A stretch of 21,972 bases of DNA from positions 1 to 21,972 of the forward strand of contig SGPM01000399.1 of assembly GCA_004802725.1 (NCBI GenBank). The letters are read 5' to 3'. Position 1 is the first letter of the stretch. Every line of letters starts with the position of its first letter. This stretch comes from Antrodiella citrinella (taxonomy: Eukaryota > Basidiomycota > Agaricomycetes > Polyporales > Steccherinaceae). The notes under the pieces were generated by a model, which was given only the letters and a program-made list of their open reading frames with translations, had not been told where the DNA came from and searched no databases. A program made the position numbers and the translations under genes. Of the stretch, positions 8,963 to 20,987 are shown piece after piece.

Positions 8963-10379
8963 ATGGCAGCACAAGCAGCAAAACAAAAGGTAGGTTCTCC
9001 GATACTGGCAGACACTGATCTCACCTCCATCCAGGGAAATGAGGCCTTTGCAGCAGGTGACTTTCCTGCAGCCATCGGTCACTATACCGCAGCTGTCCTT
9101 GCCGATGTAAACAACCCCATCTACCCGCTGAATCGCGCTGCCGCATACCTGAAATTAGGCAAGTATGTGTTTTTGACACGTCTTTCAGTGACAATCATCG
9201 CGTGGCAAAACATGCTCATGCCGACCCTCTCCTAGATATCAAGATGCAGAACGAGACTGCACCACCGTCATTCGCTTGGACTCTCGCAGTCCGAAAGCTT
9301 GGTACCGCAGAGCTCAGGCAAGACAGGGTTTGGACATCTGGGACGATGCCCTTGCAGGTGAGCTGAGACCGTTTTACCCCACCACTCATGTCCGGTCGGA
9401 TCCTGACGCGCCCGAAAAGATTTTAAACAGGTGCTAGCATTGGAGCCAGCCAACGAACTTGTCAAACAAGACATTGCACGAGTGCAGTTCCTCATCACCA
9501 ACGGAAAGAAGCCTACACGAGTTCGTCGCATTTTACATTATGTTTCTCTTCTCACTAACTCCCATGATCTTCTTAGAAGGCGCCAGAGGTACCAATCAAC
9601 AAGCCCTCACATGATGCCCCTCATCCGAAGAGAAGGCGTGTACCCATCGTGATCGTGGATGCAAATACTCCACCGCTAGTCCCAACTCCCCGTTCCGACG
9701 AGCTCATGTCTCCGGTCTCAACTCGCAAATTGGATGCTTCGAAGTCAGTCTCTTCCGCTTCGAAAAATACTCCTTCGAAAGCAGGGACATCTACGCCCAT
9801 ATCGCGGCCGGGTGGTGGTATCTTCCGACGAGATGGTACTCACACCCTCGTACAAGCTACCGATGAAGAGAAATCTTCCAGCGCGAAACCCGCTAATGAT
9901 CAACCTTCCCTCAATGTCGACATTCTGCCGAAAGACTTTGCGGAGTTGTCCGTCAAATCTGCGACAAAGACTGTACCTACAAGTTTATATGCCTTTGATA
10001 GGAATTGGTCGGCACTCAAAACTCCTTGGTCACGCTGGCAATACTTGAAGGTATGCTCACAGTGCTATCGCCTGCATTCCTGGACACTGATCCCACTTCC
10101 TTGCAGCAAATCACACCCGAGAGTCTGCCTCCCATGTTCAAGACGTCTCTGGATACCTCAATGCTCGTATCGCTCATCCAAACGTTTCATTCGCTGCTTC
10201 AGGCAGGTGTCGACTCGGCTGCAGTGAAGGAGTACATAGTGATCCTTCCGCGGGTGGCGCGGTGGGATACGCTGACAATGCTATTGAGTAAAGCTGAGAA
10301 GCAGTTGGTCAAGGATGTGTGGGATGTGCTGCCCTCGGATGTGAGTGATGTGGACGCGAGGAAGGCGTGGGGGCTGTAG
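8963..10379 (+). CDS. RPAP3-like TPR co-chaperone (R2TP complex)
   Basis: RPAP3 links Hsp90 to the R2TP complex, which assembles RNA polymerase II, PIKKs and snoRNPs. Exons: 8963-8989, 9035-9162, 9236-9357, 9420-9520, 9577-10050, 10107-10379, giving 374 residues. A TPR block fills residues 8-125: KQKGNEAFAAGDFPAAIGHY, then PLNRAAAYLKLGKYQDAERD, then AWYRRAQARQGL..ALADFKQVLALEP. A charged Ser/Thr/Pro linker with basic KRRRVP follows. The C-terminus from about 255 carries the RPAP3_C pattern (SLYAFDRNWSALKTPWSRWQ, YLKQITPESLPPMFKTSLD, then a helical end). Yeast Tah1 has only the TPR part, so this is the longer, animal-like arrangement, though with one TPR block. The first coding exon is just nine codons. 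Intron 4 uses an unusual GTTCGT donor. The start is the ATG directly before the conserved KQKGNEAF helix. Confidence 0.85.
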
Positions 10380-10515
10380 TTGTACGTAGTGGTAGTGTTT
10401 GAGACGTGTACGAGCATGTCAATGGACGTGTCTAATCAAAGCCGACCAACTCGGCCTTGGCGAGCCACAATCATCTTTCTTGACATCCTGCCAACATCCC
10501 GCCCAACGGCTCGGA

Positions 10516-10521
10516 TATAAA
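10516..10521 (+). promoter_or_regulatory. TATA-like box upstream of the CRAL-TRIO gene
   Basis: TATAAA lies 54 bp before the ATG at 10575 in the 195-bp gap after the RPAP3-like stop. Position and sequence fit a core promoter. No transcript evidence can be read from the sequence. Confidence 0.35.
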
Positions 10522-10574
10522 CACTTCCTACGTGTTACTCTGAACCGCCTCTTCAGCGTATACGAGCGAGTGCA

Positions 10575-11842
10575 ATGTCGAGCGCATCCGTCAAGTCTAC
10601 GGCCAGCAGCTCCGGACCGACCTCAACCGTGGTCGTCGACGTCCTCGCTGGCCACCTCGGTCATCTCACCGACGCACAACAGCAGGCTCTCGCCACATTC
10701 CGGACTAACCTTGTCCAAGCTGGACTGTATCGCGCCCCTGGAGAAGTAACGGATGGTGGTGCAACGCACGATGAACCTACACTGCTGTAAGCCCTGTCTT
10801 CACCCCACACACTGCTCCAGATCAATACTCAGATCAAGTACTGATTGGTCTCTACCCATACTGCAGACGATTCCTACGAGCGCGTCGATTCGACCCGCTC
10901 AAGGCGCAGAAGCAGTTCGCTGATGCTGAGGCGTGGCGGAATAAGCACAAGGTAGACGAGCTGTATGCTACGTTCCCCGAGGAGGAGTTTGAGGACGCGA
11001 AGCATTTCTATCCGCGATGGACGGGGCGAAGGGACAAGGTACGCTTGGTTTCGTAAGCTCCAATGTGAGGAAACGAGTGACAGAAGCGTAGCGTTGTTGT
11101 TCTTGGTAGAATGGCCTCCCAGTGTATGTGTACCGGTTGGCTTCACTGGGACCTATACAGAAAGAGCTCAACAAGGTGCCTCCGGAGAGACGATATCAGC
11201 GAATGTACGTCCGAGTCTCCAATCCCTTTGCTTCGCAAACTCACCTCCTCACTTCAGTGTTGCGTTATACGAGATCATGGTCCGCTTCGTCTTCCCGCTG
11301 TGCACGTCCCTTCCTCATCGCACCGCGCCCACTCCCGTCTCATGCGTCACAACCATCATCGACCTCGAGCAGGTCTCCCTGACCTCCATGTGGAGTCTGC
11401 GGCACCACCTCCAGGAAGCATCCACCCTCGCGACGGCCAATTATCCCGAGACATTGAACACCATCGCCGTGGTCAACTCGCCCTCGTTCTTTCCCACTGT
11501 TTGGGGATGGATCAAGGTGAGCTTTTGTATAGCACAGGGGCACTCGACTATGCTGAGATTGGCATCGACTAGGGATGGTTCGACGAAGGCACGCGCACCA
11601 AGATCCATGTTCTTGGCAAAGACCCAGGACCCGTCCTCCGTACACTCATAGATGAAGATGATCTTCCTAGACCGTACGGCGGCAAGCTAGATTGGAAGTT
11701 CGAGCAGGAACCTTCGCTAGATACCACTACGCAAGAGTACGTTGCACAAATGCCCAAAGGTCCCGTATTGTGGATAGATGGAAAGGTAGCGAGACCATCG
11801 CCGTCTTCCAACTCAGATCTCAAACCGACTATTACTTCATAA
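10575..11842 (+). CDS. CRAL-TRIO domain (Sec14-like) lipid-transfer protein
   Basis: This cytosolic family binds phosphatidylinositol, phosphatidylcholine or other lipids and exchanges them between membranes. Exons: 10575-10786, 10867-11038, 11110-11204, 11258-11516, 11573-11842, giving 335 residues. Residues 1-35 are Ser/Thr-rich. A CRAL-TRIO N-terminal helical region follows (LLRFLRARRFDPLKAQKQF). The lipid-binding domain starts near 129 with NGLPVYVYRL and includes RYQRIVALYEIMVRFVFP, IIDLEQVSL, ETLNTIAVVNSPSFFPTVWG, WIKGWFDEGTRTKIHVLG and the closing LPRPYGGKLDW. That matches the Sec14 order of core strands, gate helix and YGG element. The tail is proline-rich. It lies in tandem behind the RPAP3-like gene and converges with SCC2. 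Sec14 itself and Sec14 homologues (Sfh) cannot be told apart here, so no symbol is given. Confidence 0.9.
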
Positions 11843-11985
11843 TGAATTGTACTGTACTCCGACTATTATACAGCTGTAACAAGAAGCAACAAGAACTTGG
11901 ACTCTACGGATCACAGAGCGTAATAATGATAGTTGATAATGACAATGAGGGAATGAAAGGTAATAGTGCCATGCGTTACTGCATA
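11843..11985. other. 143-bp convergent spacer, CRAL-TRIO / SCC2
   Basis: Only 143 bp, AT-rich relative to the flanking exons, separates the two stop codons. Both 3' UTRs must fit or overlap here. No gene or repeat seen. Confidence 0.5.
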
Positions 11986-14900
11986 TTAGTCATCCTCAGG
12001 CTCAGCCGTGAGGCCGTCTTCGTTCCATATTTCCAAGAACTGTAAGAGACGTCAGTACACAGACCTTCGTGCATCAACGACGAATAAGCTTACAGTGCAT
12101 TGAGCCGAAGCTACGTCTTCGTCAGTGAGAATTGGTCTTGTCGCGAAGGGTAGACGATCCCAGGTGATAGGCCGCTCGTGGCGCCGAGTCGCAGGCCTGT
12201 CGCCAACAGCGGTTTTCTTTCCAATGACCCACTTGGAGCATTTACTAGGGGGCTGGGTCAACAGTTTTCCGACCGAAGCACTCAACGAAGACTTACTCCT
12301 CAGAGATACCATACATGCTCTTCAGATGCGACTTCAAGACCATGATGATGGCCACGATGACGGAACTGCAAAGCATGGGGAAGTGGCTTATATCGAACGC
12401 AGGTCGGGACACCATCGCCTAACATATGCTTGTAATCAGCTCGGCATATTTTTAGGGTATAATTGAATCACTTACCGCGCCCTCTGGGACGGTCTCCGTT
12501 CGTCCGTCAGCGTGTAGTTGTGACAGCAGGTTGGAGGGGGAGAAGATCTCAACAACCTGCATGCCTGTCGTCGATAAGACCGCCGTCAGGTATTTGATCA
12601 CTGTCAACACTTCTTCCTGAGACTTGTAGTCGAATGTAGCGAAATTCTCCGCCATGTATCGGGAGAAAGCAACATCATCCTAATCAATCTTAGACATCGT
12701 GCGCAAGACAAAGGAAAATATGACAACGAACAAAGATGGATGATGACATTTCGATGTCGAAGACCTTGATTAAAGCCTTCAAGAAGTCTTGCCTCGACGC
12801 GCGTTTTTCGCGCACCAACGAGTACCAGCGTTGAAGAAGAGCCGTCGGAGTCGGGTTCATACGATAGCCTGACCATTTGTGGTGAGCATTGTATGACACC
12901 TCGATAATTATGAAGAACAGTACCTTGAACGATACCTGACACTATCTTTTTCTGGTAATCAAAGGACGCTCTGGCGCTGGTGACATATCGAGCATTCAGA
13001 AGCGATGTGTGCTTGCCATGGAGAATCGTATGTAAGGCATTGGCTCGAGCGTTGAGAGCAGAGGAGGGATTGGTTTCTAGCGCAACGATGACAGGGAATA
13101 GCTGATAGAGAAGGCGTCAGTGACACGATTAAAATGACGGTCTAGTACTGACCTGTAGCGGATGTGCCAGTCCTTGTCTGACCGTAAAGCTCAAGATGTC
13201 AACAGCTGCAGCTTGAATTTGAGGATGTATGGATAGTGCAGCAGTTAAAATATGGTCCATATATCTCTGCACAATCGCAGAGCTGACACCAGAATCCGCG
13301 AATCCGTCTGTGTTGCCGACAAGTTCTTGCATATTGACGTCCCCGTTGGCTTTCGCCTTCAGTTTTGCTTTATCTGAAAGGGTGTCTTAGTGATCTATTG
13401 CAGATTCGGATCAAATAAAATACCTTTCTGTTCGATAGAATGCTTGTCAGCTTCAGACATCAAGAAGTCCTGCATAATTCTGAGTAGGCGAGTATGCCCG
13501 TCTTCCTCGTCCGAAGCAAAAATCGCGTCCATGATGGTAGCAGACGATTCCGCGGTAAGAAGGGTAGGTTGTGAGCGGAACAGGAATCCTGGAATGACTG
13601 TGATTAGATGCTAACGAGAAAGACGGCGAGCAAATGAATTCACCCAAACACTGCAAAATTCGACCTCGTAAACCGTTGTCGCTATACTTCTCATATAACG
13701 ATATGAGACTGGCGTATATGTGCTCAATGATGGACCCCTGTAAATATTATATATTAGAAAGGTATCTCGTGTGTTTGACCGTGTTCAATGCACCTGCGTA
13801 ATGCTGTCAATATCCCCACGGAGTACTATTTGCATCGTGAGAAATGGATTTCTATGGGTCCAATCAAATCACACAGACCTTCCTGTTCGGCTCGGAGCTT
13901 GTCATAATCACAATGTTCACAAAGCAGCGCGGCAATGAAGATCAAGATAGAAAGTGTACGGGATGTAGCGGCGTCCAACTGCTTGGAAGAGGCAATTCTT
14001 ATCGTCTGCTGTAAGCGAGCTGTAAAACCATGAGACCACGAAAATGAGAGTGTAAAAGCTGGCGAATTACCGTTACAGGACCGTAAGAGCGCGACAAGCC
14101 GAGAAAAGTCATGCGTGAGGTGTTGCACAATCGCGCACATACAAGCGACTGTCTCTTGTAGACCCTGATGAATCATATCAGCACTGTCTGATTACAGTCT
14201 CAGGCTCACGTACCGAAATGCCAGCTGTCGGAGACGGTTTAAGCACCATCGGTTGCAACGCTAATTGAAGATCTTGTCCAAATTTAATGGCAGTCTTAGG
14301 GAACAATGGAATCGACACCCTGAAGATCTTGAGCAAGTAGTCAGAGATGACTTGTTCCTCCACCTGTGTAAATGTTAGATCATAATGGTAGTCTGAGCAG
14401 GGCGTACGACAACTTACAGTTGTAGCATTCTTCAGATAAGGAAGAAGAGTGGATGCATGCGTCGCTGAGAGGACAGCTGGATGTGCCGCGGTGAACAGGT
14501 GTATGGTGCGGACACAATTGACGACAGTCTTGAAAGCGTATCAGCATGAATGCGACTTGCGACTGAGGAAAAACATACGAAACCAGGAAGCTCCGAGGCA
14601 TCGACAAGACCATCAATTAAGGCTTCGCATATTTCCGCGTAACGAAGATGCAAGGTGGAGGTCTCGTCGGTGCTCTTACCAACCATGATCTGATGAAGCA
14701 GATCTTCCAGAGGGGACTGGCGATCCTTGAACGTCGCAGAAACACCCATAATAACGGTCACTTTGGATAGCAACGATGATTTGTCCTGTGCATTCATGGT
14801 CTGCCTCTTCGGAGCATTAGCAATTGGATGAGCGTCGTTGAACCACAATTCCTCAATGGCTTTTGTTGCGAGATCCTTCACGGAGTCGTCCTCGTCTAAT

Positions 14901-17900
14901 ATGCGCAAAACCAAACGTGTGCAGACATCAACATCACAGAGCCTGTCCTGAGTGACAGTATAGAAGGACTTCAGGAGCTTGATCACACGCTTGCGGACAC
15001 TCAGACCAGTATCCTGAAACAAGTATTAAACAAAGTAGACACTTATGACGACAGTGCTTACCGCTATACGTTCCGCAATTTTGCTGTAATAATGGCTTGC
15101 AAACTCTGGAGAGTCTATCATGTACTTTCCAATCAACTCAACAGCCGCATCGCGAACCGCTGGAGAGCTGTCCAGAAGATGTCCCTCGATAGCGGCTCGT
15201 ACATTTTGCTAATGATAGCGTTGTTAGAAATGACAGAACACGATCTTTTCTTTTCAAAAGACTCACAGCAGAGAGGATACTAGGATCACTGTTGATGATC
15301 TGACCGAGAGCTTTGAGAGCCTTCGTACGCATGAAGACAGGTGGTGCTTCGAGCGCGGATAGAACAACAGAGAGAATAGGATAGAAAGTGTTCCTAAGAT
15401 TCTGCGTTATTCCGACCTCTTCCGAGACGATGTCAATTTGCGCAGTCTCTTCTTGCGTACTCCTAGAAGAAGCGGTGTAAGTAAAGGTGAACGATGACCT
15501 TGAAAGGCAACGAACCCAAGATCGAATACATCTGGAGCAGCATCCGACCAAAGATCGTGAAGCTCGTTCTTGAGTTTCGTGCCGAAACTGAGCAACTTCT
15601 TCTGGTCTACTGGTCGGTTACTCTTGCCGTCGTCGCCATCCTCCATGCTACTGCTGCATTGCTTCAATGCAAAAGCAAGTTCTTGGCCCCAAATCACAGC
15701 GGCCAATTCTCTGGCACTCTGAAACATGACTCAGTGACGTAGATCGACATAATGAAATAACCACGCACAGCACATGCCTGATCCTCCGACGATCTTTTGA
15801 GTAAGTGATTATCGACTGCTTTGTGAGCTCCAGAAAGCGCCGCAAATGCCTTCGAATCCGTACTCGTTAGAATCTAGGGAAAGCTGTCAGTGTTCAAAAA
15901 GACTCCGGGTGTGAGAGGAATTTGACCTCATCAAGAGATTGCAATTTGGAGCTGCCCTCCGCACACTTCATGGCTGTCGTACGAAGACGAGCGGCAACGA
16001 GTCCAAGATGATCAAGTGCCATGGTCTTCGCGGCATTGTTTTCATTGGCATTCGTCGTCTTGACGTCGTCCATGGACGAGACCTGTAATAGGTAAATACA
16101 GTTTACCCCTTCCAAGATCGGTGCCTACCATATATTTACAAGCCAGGCTCAAGAGTAGAGATGCTGCAGGCCATTCGGGCCAGAATAAGACCGTGAGCAG
16201 GTCCGAAAGCAAAGCATCGAATATAGCACGATATTCGGCTTCGTTGGAGTCTTTCGTTGACTTGCTCTTTCCTGACCTGGAGATAGTCTTAGTAGAGCTG
16301 AAGACGAGACCATGAATGACACTTCACCTCTGTGTCAAGAAGATGATAATGGTTTTGGCAGCTTTGGTCGCAGACTCTAGACCGGTTGTGTACAGGCGTA
16401 TCTCCTATCGAGGTGGTCAGGAACTGAGTATGTAAATGCAAGTGGCAAACTGACTGCCATATCAGACTCCTCTAAGAACGTGCCCTCCATCACATCGCCA
16501 TAGCCTTCCTTCGCGCGTAAGGTATCGGCATGTTGTCGTGACTTGTGAAGCGATTGAACATCGAGACGAACATCTCGAGCAGATGTTTGAACGAGCTGAA
16601 GAAGTAACGCAGATACTGTGCGAATGGATCGCCCATCTCGGAGGCTAATGATCATTAATAACAGACCACAGTATGGGGTGGTCGAACATACCGGAATTGA
16701 CCAGATTTTTGTTTGCTGTCGGAAAGCTTGATCAGCGACGAAAGAATCTCTTCAATTATCCAAGCACGCTGGTCCTCGTGATTTGCAAAGATCTAGGAGA
16801 CCGGTGAGATTGTGCTGCAGCAAAAGGACTAAGGTCAAACCTACGCTGCGGATGAGAGATAGAGCATCCAGCTTCAAACCTCGGATTGAACTAGCACCGA
16901 GTGTATTAAGCACAACATCGCCCTTCTTATCCTTCTTGTCACCGGAATCCGCCATGAAGAAAGGACCGACAGCGATATAAACTGCTTGTATAATGATACC
17001 TTCCGACATAGCTGCATAGTCGGAGCATATAAGCGCATTCACCCGAGGGATGACGGAAGTGACAGCTTGGAACAGCTCAGTCAGCTGCCGTCGATGTTTG
17101 TCGCATTGCGGGGATGAAGTTCGAGTAAGATACTGGAGAATAGGAGGAACGTGGCCGTAGATATCTGCTGAAGCCTCGACGAAGGGGTATATGATTCTGG
17201 TGAGCTGACTTTTGATGGCTGCGAAGCATGTAGTGATCAATTCTTCAGAGTACAACTAGAGAGAGTCGTTAGAAAGGATAATGATCACGGTCTGCATTGT
17301 ACGTACCTGTTTCGGAAGCCTATCACTGCCTAGTATCGCGATACAGCAGTCCGCAGCCAGCACACTATCGCGTGCTACGTCGAGGACGGTAGCCAGTTGC
17401 GCGTAGTCTGTTGTCTGAGCTTCTGAAGGGTCCGGAGAACCGGTCATGTCAACATCTCCATCAGGCGATCTCGACATCTCTGAGGCTCCTGCCTGCTTTT
17501 GCTTGCCTCCAACCGGCTTACGAGACTTGGTCGGGCTTGCCAATGAGCGTCCGTTCTCCGTAAATGACGAGCTCTGAAATGGATCTGTGTCTTCGCCCGA
17601 TTTCACACTGCGGTCTAGGATCCGAAGGAGCCGTGACAAAATAGTTACATCGAGATGTGAGACGCGTCCACTTGATTTAGGTGTGTTCGGGACGCCATTT
17701 TTGTCTCTGGACGACAACCGAAACCTCTTCGCGGGTCTCGTCACTTTCCCGACGTAGCTCGTGAGCTTCCGTAAAACATTCGGATGCAGCAGCGGTCGTG
17801 AACAGTCGGTCGTCAGCGGAGAAAAGAACTCAGTGGGTAAATCGGACACATGAAGGTCGGGAGCAAGAGAGTCCTCGGCCTCGAAGATGTCTTCGATGAG

Positions 17901-19206
17901 TGTCACCAGCTTGTCTAGCGGTGCTGAGAGAAAGCTGTGAGGGAAACGGCGGATTGAAGTCCTTAAAGGTAACACACACCTCTTTCGTCACGATCACCAA
18001 AAGCACGGCCGGACGAATGAAAACCATGAGAACCTGTTGTGCGTACGTCGTCCGAGCCGAACCCCCCAAGGTCATCCTCGTCTTCTAATGTGCGCAGGTG
18101 TTGTGAGGAAGTACGAGAAGGCGTACGATGAGCTTTAGGGACGGGTGGAAGCTCGACATAGACCTGCAGCTTCTGCTTCGGGGTTGGCGTCGCATTGAGC
18201 GGCCGTTTCTCATCTCGAGCCTTCGGGGTACCGTGTAAAGAAGATAAACCGGGCGCATCCGTAGTGGAATGAGTCCGCTTCGCCGAGGACGACTCAGTGA
18301 CGGGAGCCGCTTTCCGTTTACGTGGAGTCACGTCCAACGTTCGAGTTGAAGGAGAGCTAAAAGCCAAAGGATCAGGGCTTTCCATAGTGGTCGTGGTCGT
18401 CGGTCGGTGCGGAGTTTTCGGCTGTTGTGCTTGTGTAGTTCGGTGAGCGAGGAAATTGTCGAAGAACTTGTTGCTCTCAGCAGGACGATGCACCGTTCTA
18501 TTCGGCTTCAGAGGAGGCTCTCCAAGAGCATACGCCAACGAAGAAGACGAGGTACTGATGCCAGGAGGGGGAGGCGTTGGATACATTGTTGAAGGGGCAC
18601 TCTGTTGGAACAGGGATTGAGCAAATGCAGATGACTGATGATTTGAAGGCGGATGTTGAGAGGGCCATGCCTGAGGGCTGTAGTGAGAGGACCTAAGATA
18701 TGTTTAAACGCTGGCATGATTGGAATGAATAGCATACATACATGTCTTGCTGCCCGACATATCGTGCAGCGGTAGCCTTGGCCGACTCCCAGTATGAATT
18801 CGCGCGCACCGTCTCCGATGGGGAATTAATATAATTGAGCTCGTTGGAGTATTCGGTATACTGGGTAGGGTAGTACTGAGTGTGCGCAGAGGCCAGATGG
18901 GGGATATGCGAGACGGGCTGAATGTAGTACGACGGGGGCGCCGCCGTGAGGGAGAGATTGCTCAAGTGTCTGGTGACTAAAGTTTGTATTAGTGCAATAT
19001 TCGAATACAAGAGCTATACTGAATTCACCATGAGCCGAGGGGGTCGCAGAGGCAAGCGGATAGCCCGTGAGCAACCTATGCGTATTCTGGAGGGGGTCTG
19101 AGTCGTAGGTGCCGCCAGAGCCAGGCGTGTCGGATGAAGGATGAGCATTCCGATAATTGTGCTGTGTTTGAGATTGCCAGTAGTGATTGCTCATCGCAAC
19201 ATACAA
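11986..19206 (-). CDS. SCC2: Cohesin loading factor Scc2/Mis4/Nipped-B (adherin)
   Basis: Scc2 loads the cohesin ring onto chromatin with Scc4/Mau2. Exons in coding order: 19206-19029, 18976-18742, 18692-17980, 17923-17307, 17255-16845, 16792-16692, 16644-16455, 16404-16328, 16276-16129, 16082-15927, 15873-15769, 15718-15516, 15462-15267, 15208-15062, 15013-14579, 14528-14418, 14363-14214, 14164-14071, 14019-13879, 13825-13794, 13737-13644, 13588-13424, 13373-13153, 13101-12936, 12868-12732, 12679-12476, 12418-12297, 12244-12094, 12039-11986; about 1,917 residues. The first 375 are disordered, Ser/Thr/Pro/Tyr-rich with basic clusters, matching the Scc4-binding tail. The rest is a HEAT-repeat hook with family signatures: [100 protein letters not shown], and an acidic EPEDD end. 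ATG 19194 (MSNHYWQ) is an alternative start four codons in. Basidiomycete homologues include Coprinopsis Rad9. Confidence 0.93.
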
Positions 19207-19462
19207 TGGAGAGAGCTACTGCGTCGTCGTCGTTGGCAGCGACGACTGAGTGTGTGGTAGGGAGGAGAGATCCCGACGCGCATTTGGCCATTAATGCGCG
19301 GCGTCACAGTCACGTTCACCCTCAGTCACGTCACCTTCCTCCAGTGCCAGAACGTCACACTCACACTCGTCTCCGCCCTCGCCGACGTCGTCGCGGACAG
19401 CGCGCTGCACGCATCGGAACACCCTCTACTGTCGTTCTCGCTCAGCTGTCCCTCCTTCCGTC
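19207..19462. promoter_or_regulatory. Divergent promoter, SCC2 / DUF4203 gene, with CGTCAC repeats
   Basis: 256 bp lie between the two start codons. CGTCAC, the half-site of CRE/ATF-type bZIP factors, occurs on the plus strand at 19302-19307, 19329-19334 and 19353-19358. GACGCG at 19275-19280 contains the ACGCG core of an MCB element, which would suit an S-phase gene such as SCC2. A GTCGTC/GACGAC-rich stretch lies next to the SCC2 start. Regulation is inferred from motifs only. Confidence 0.4.
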
Positions 19463-20987
19463 ATGTCTTCTGTTACGGCCACGAACACCTCTCACGACCC
19501 TCACGCCCTGCTTTCCGTCCTGCTTCCTTCAACATCTTATATCCTGACTTATTCGATTCCTCTCATCTTCGTCTCTATCATTCTCACTTTTTCCGGTGCA
19601 TTCCTGATTCTCGACCGAACTCGTAGCTTTACGCCGCGGCAATTACCTCCTGAATCTCGTCGATTTCCTGCTCTTCTGCAGTCTCTCCTGGGAGGCGGCG
19701 TTGGTGGTCTTGCTGGCGGCTTTTCGTTTGGAGGTTTGTACTTGAAAGCCCTGCTTCTATTTTATACTTCACTAAAGTCTCCCCCCTCAAGTACACTTCG
19801 TTACTTTCCTATCGCTCCTGATACCGAATACCTCGGCTTCTCCTCCGTTGAGCGCCATCGCCTTACTGGCAGTATGCATGCTATCTGGTGTAGTATGTGC
19901 ACTCGTCGGTGGGAGGTGGAAGCACGCGGCCGTCACCTTCACCGGGATCACAGGATTGTGCGTTTTCCTTTGCTTGTTTCTCGTCTCATACTGATATCGT
20001 GCCCAAGCGCGTCGTTATCTCTGGCTCTCTCTGTCATGCTTCACCCTGGTCTGCTTACCCGAATCATTATGACCGCCATCCTCACATTTCTCGGCACTGT
20101 GATCTGTCTCATCCCAGTACCCAAGTACAGTCATATCCCCATTCGATTCGCTGCATCTGCCGCTGGCGCTTTCGGTGTGGTGCTCTGTGTCGCTCTCTTG
20201 AGTCGCATTCCCGCGTGGGGTGACGTTTGGGCTCGCCTCTGGACTAGTAACGATATCGGTTGGGGGTCATCGAAGGAGAAAGACATTAGTGCCGCCTATT
20301 GTTTACTTCTGGTATTTGGCGCACTTTCCGATTGGCTGCTTCATCGCCAATTAGGACAGAACCCAGACGAGGTACGTGTTCATATATCACGATCTCGGTC
20401 ATGTGTTGAAGCTGTAGCAGAAATGGGACCGTTATCTGGCAGATTATGGCGATAGTCTGCCAAACGACAATAATCGTGCTGGTTTATTCGAGCCCTCCCG
20501 CCGATTCTGGGACCGACTATTCAAGCCTCACCGTGACTTCCACTCCTTGCTACCAGTCGAGGACATCTACGGAGATGATATCGATATTAAGCCACCTCCT
20601 GGCTCACTTTTACCACCGCGGCGACGTGCGTGGAGGGATACCACAGCGGAGCTGCCTTTCCTGCGGCCGCCTGCTGGACTTAGGCGACATCCTCAGCAAA
20701 GACTTCTTCGCGGAGTACAGCTGAAAGAAAGTAAGCAATTTAGCCCTTCGCCAAGTGATACTATGACCCTGGTTGGCAACTCGGTCGGATCCGTTCTCGA
20801 TCATGAGGAAGAGAATCATATGTATGACGGTGTAGATACTGGTAAGTCCTTCGTTTATATCTGAGCATCTATATTTATACCAACTACATCAGCAGATACG
20901 TTGTTTGTACCGCAGGATCATCATCACCAGCAGGCAGATCTGTGGTTGAAATTTTGGCACGATGTCAAAACAACAGCTGCCAACTAG
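19463..20987 (+). CDS. Seven-helix membrane protein, DUF4203 (TM7S3/TM198-like) type
   Basis: Exons: 19463-19733, 19792-19957, 20008-20371, 20421-20841, 20896-20987, giving 437 residues. Seven hydrophobic segments fill the first about 300 residues: near 24-49 (ending FSGAFLILDR); a Gly-rich helix GGGVGGLAGGFSFG; SAIALLAVCMLSGVVCALVG; TFTGITGFASLSLALSV; RIIMTAILTFLGTVICLIPV; AASAAGAFGVVLCVALL; and AAYCLLLVFGALSDWLLHR. The last runs into GQNPDEKWDRYLADYGDSLP, typical of fungal members of this family. The soluble tail is charged, Pro/Arg-rich and ends after an acidic stretch and HHH at TAG 20985-20987. Molecular function of the family is not established. Without the last intron the frame stops at 20864, but splicing gives a better C-terminus. 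Introns 1 and 2 end in unusual CAAG acceptors. The gene is divergent from SCC2. Confidence 0.75.

Noticed and set aside
10965..11651. 228-codon plus-strand frame
   Set aside because: It reads through several introns of the CRAL-TRIO gene. The spliced model gives the conserved domain, and only the 86 codons of exon 4 are really coding in this frame.
19294..19626. Plus-strand frame over the SCC2/DUF4203 promoter
   Set aside because: It overlaps the membrane-protein start in the wrong phase and has no hydrophobic pattern or homology.
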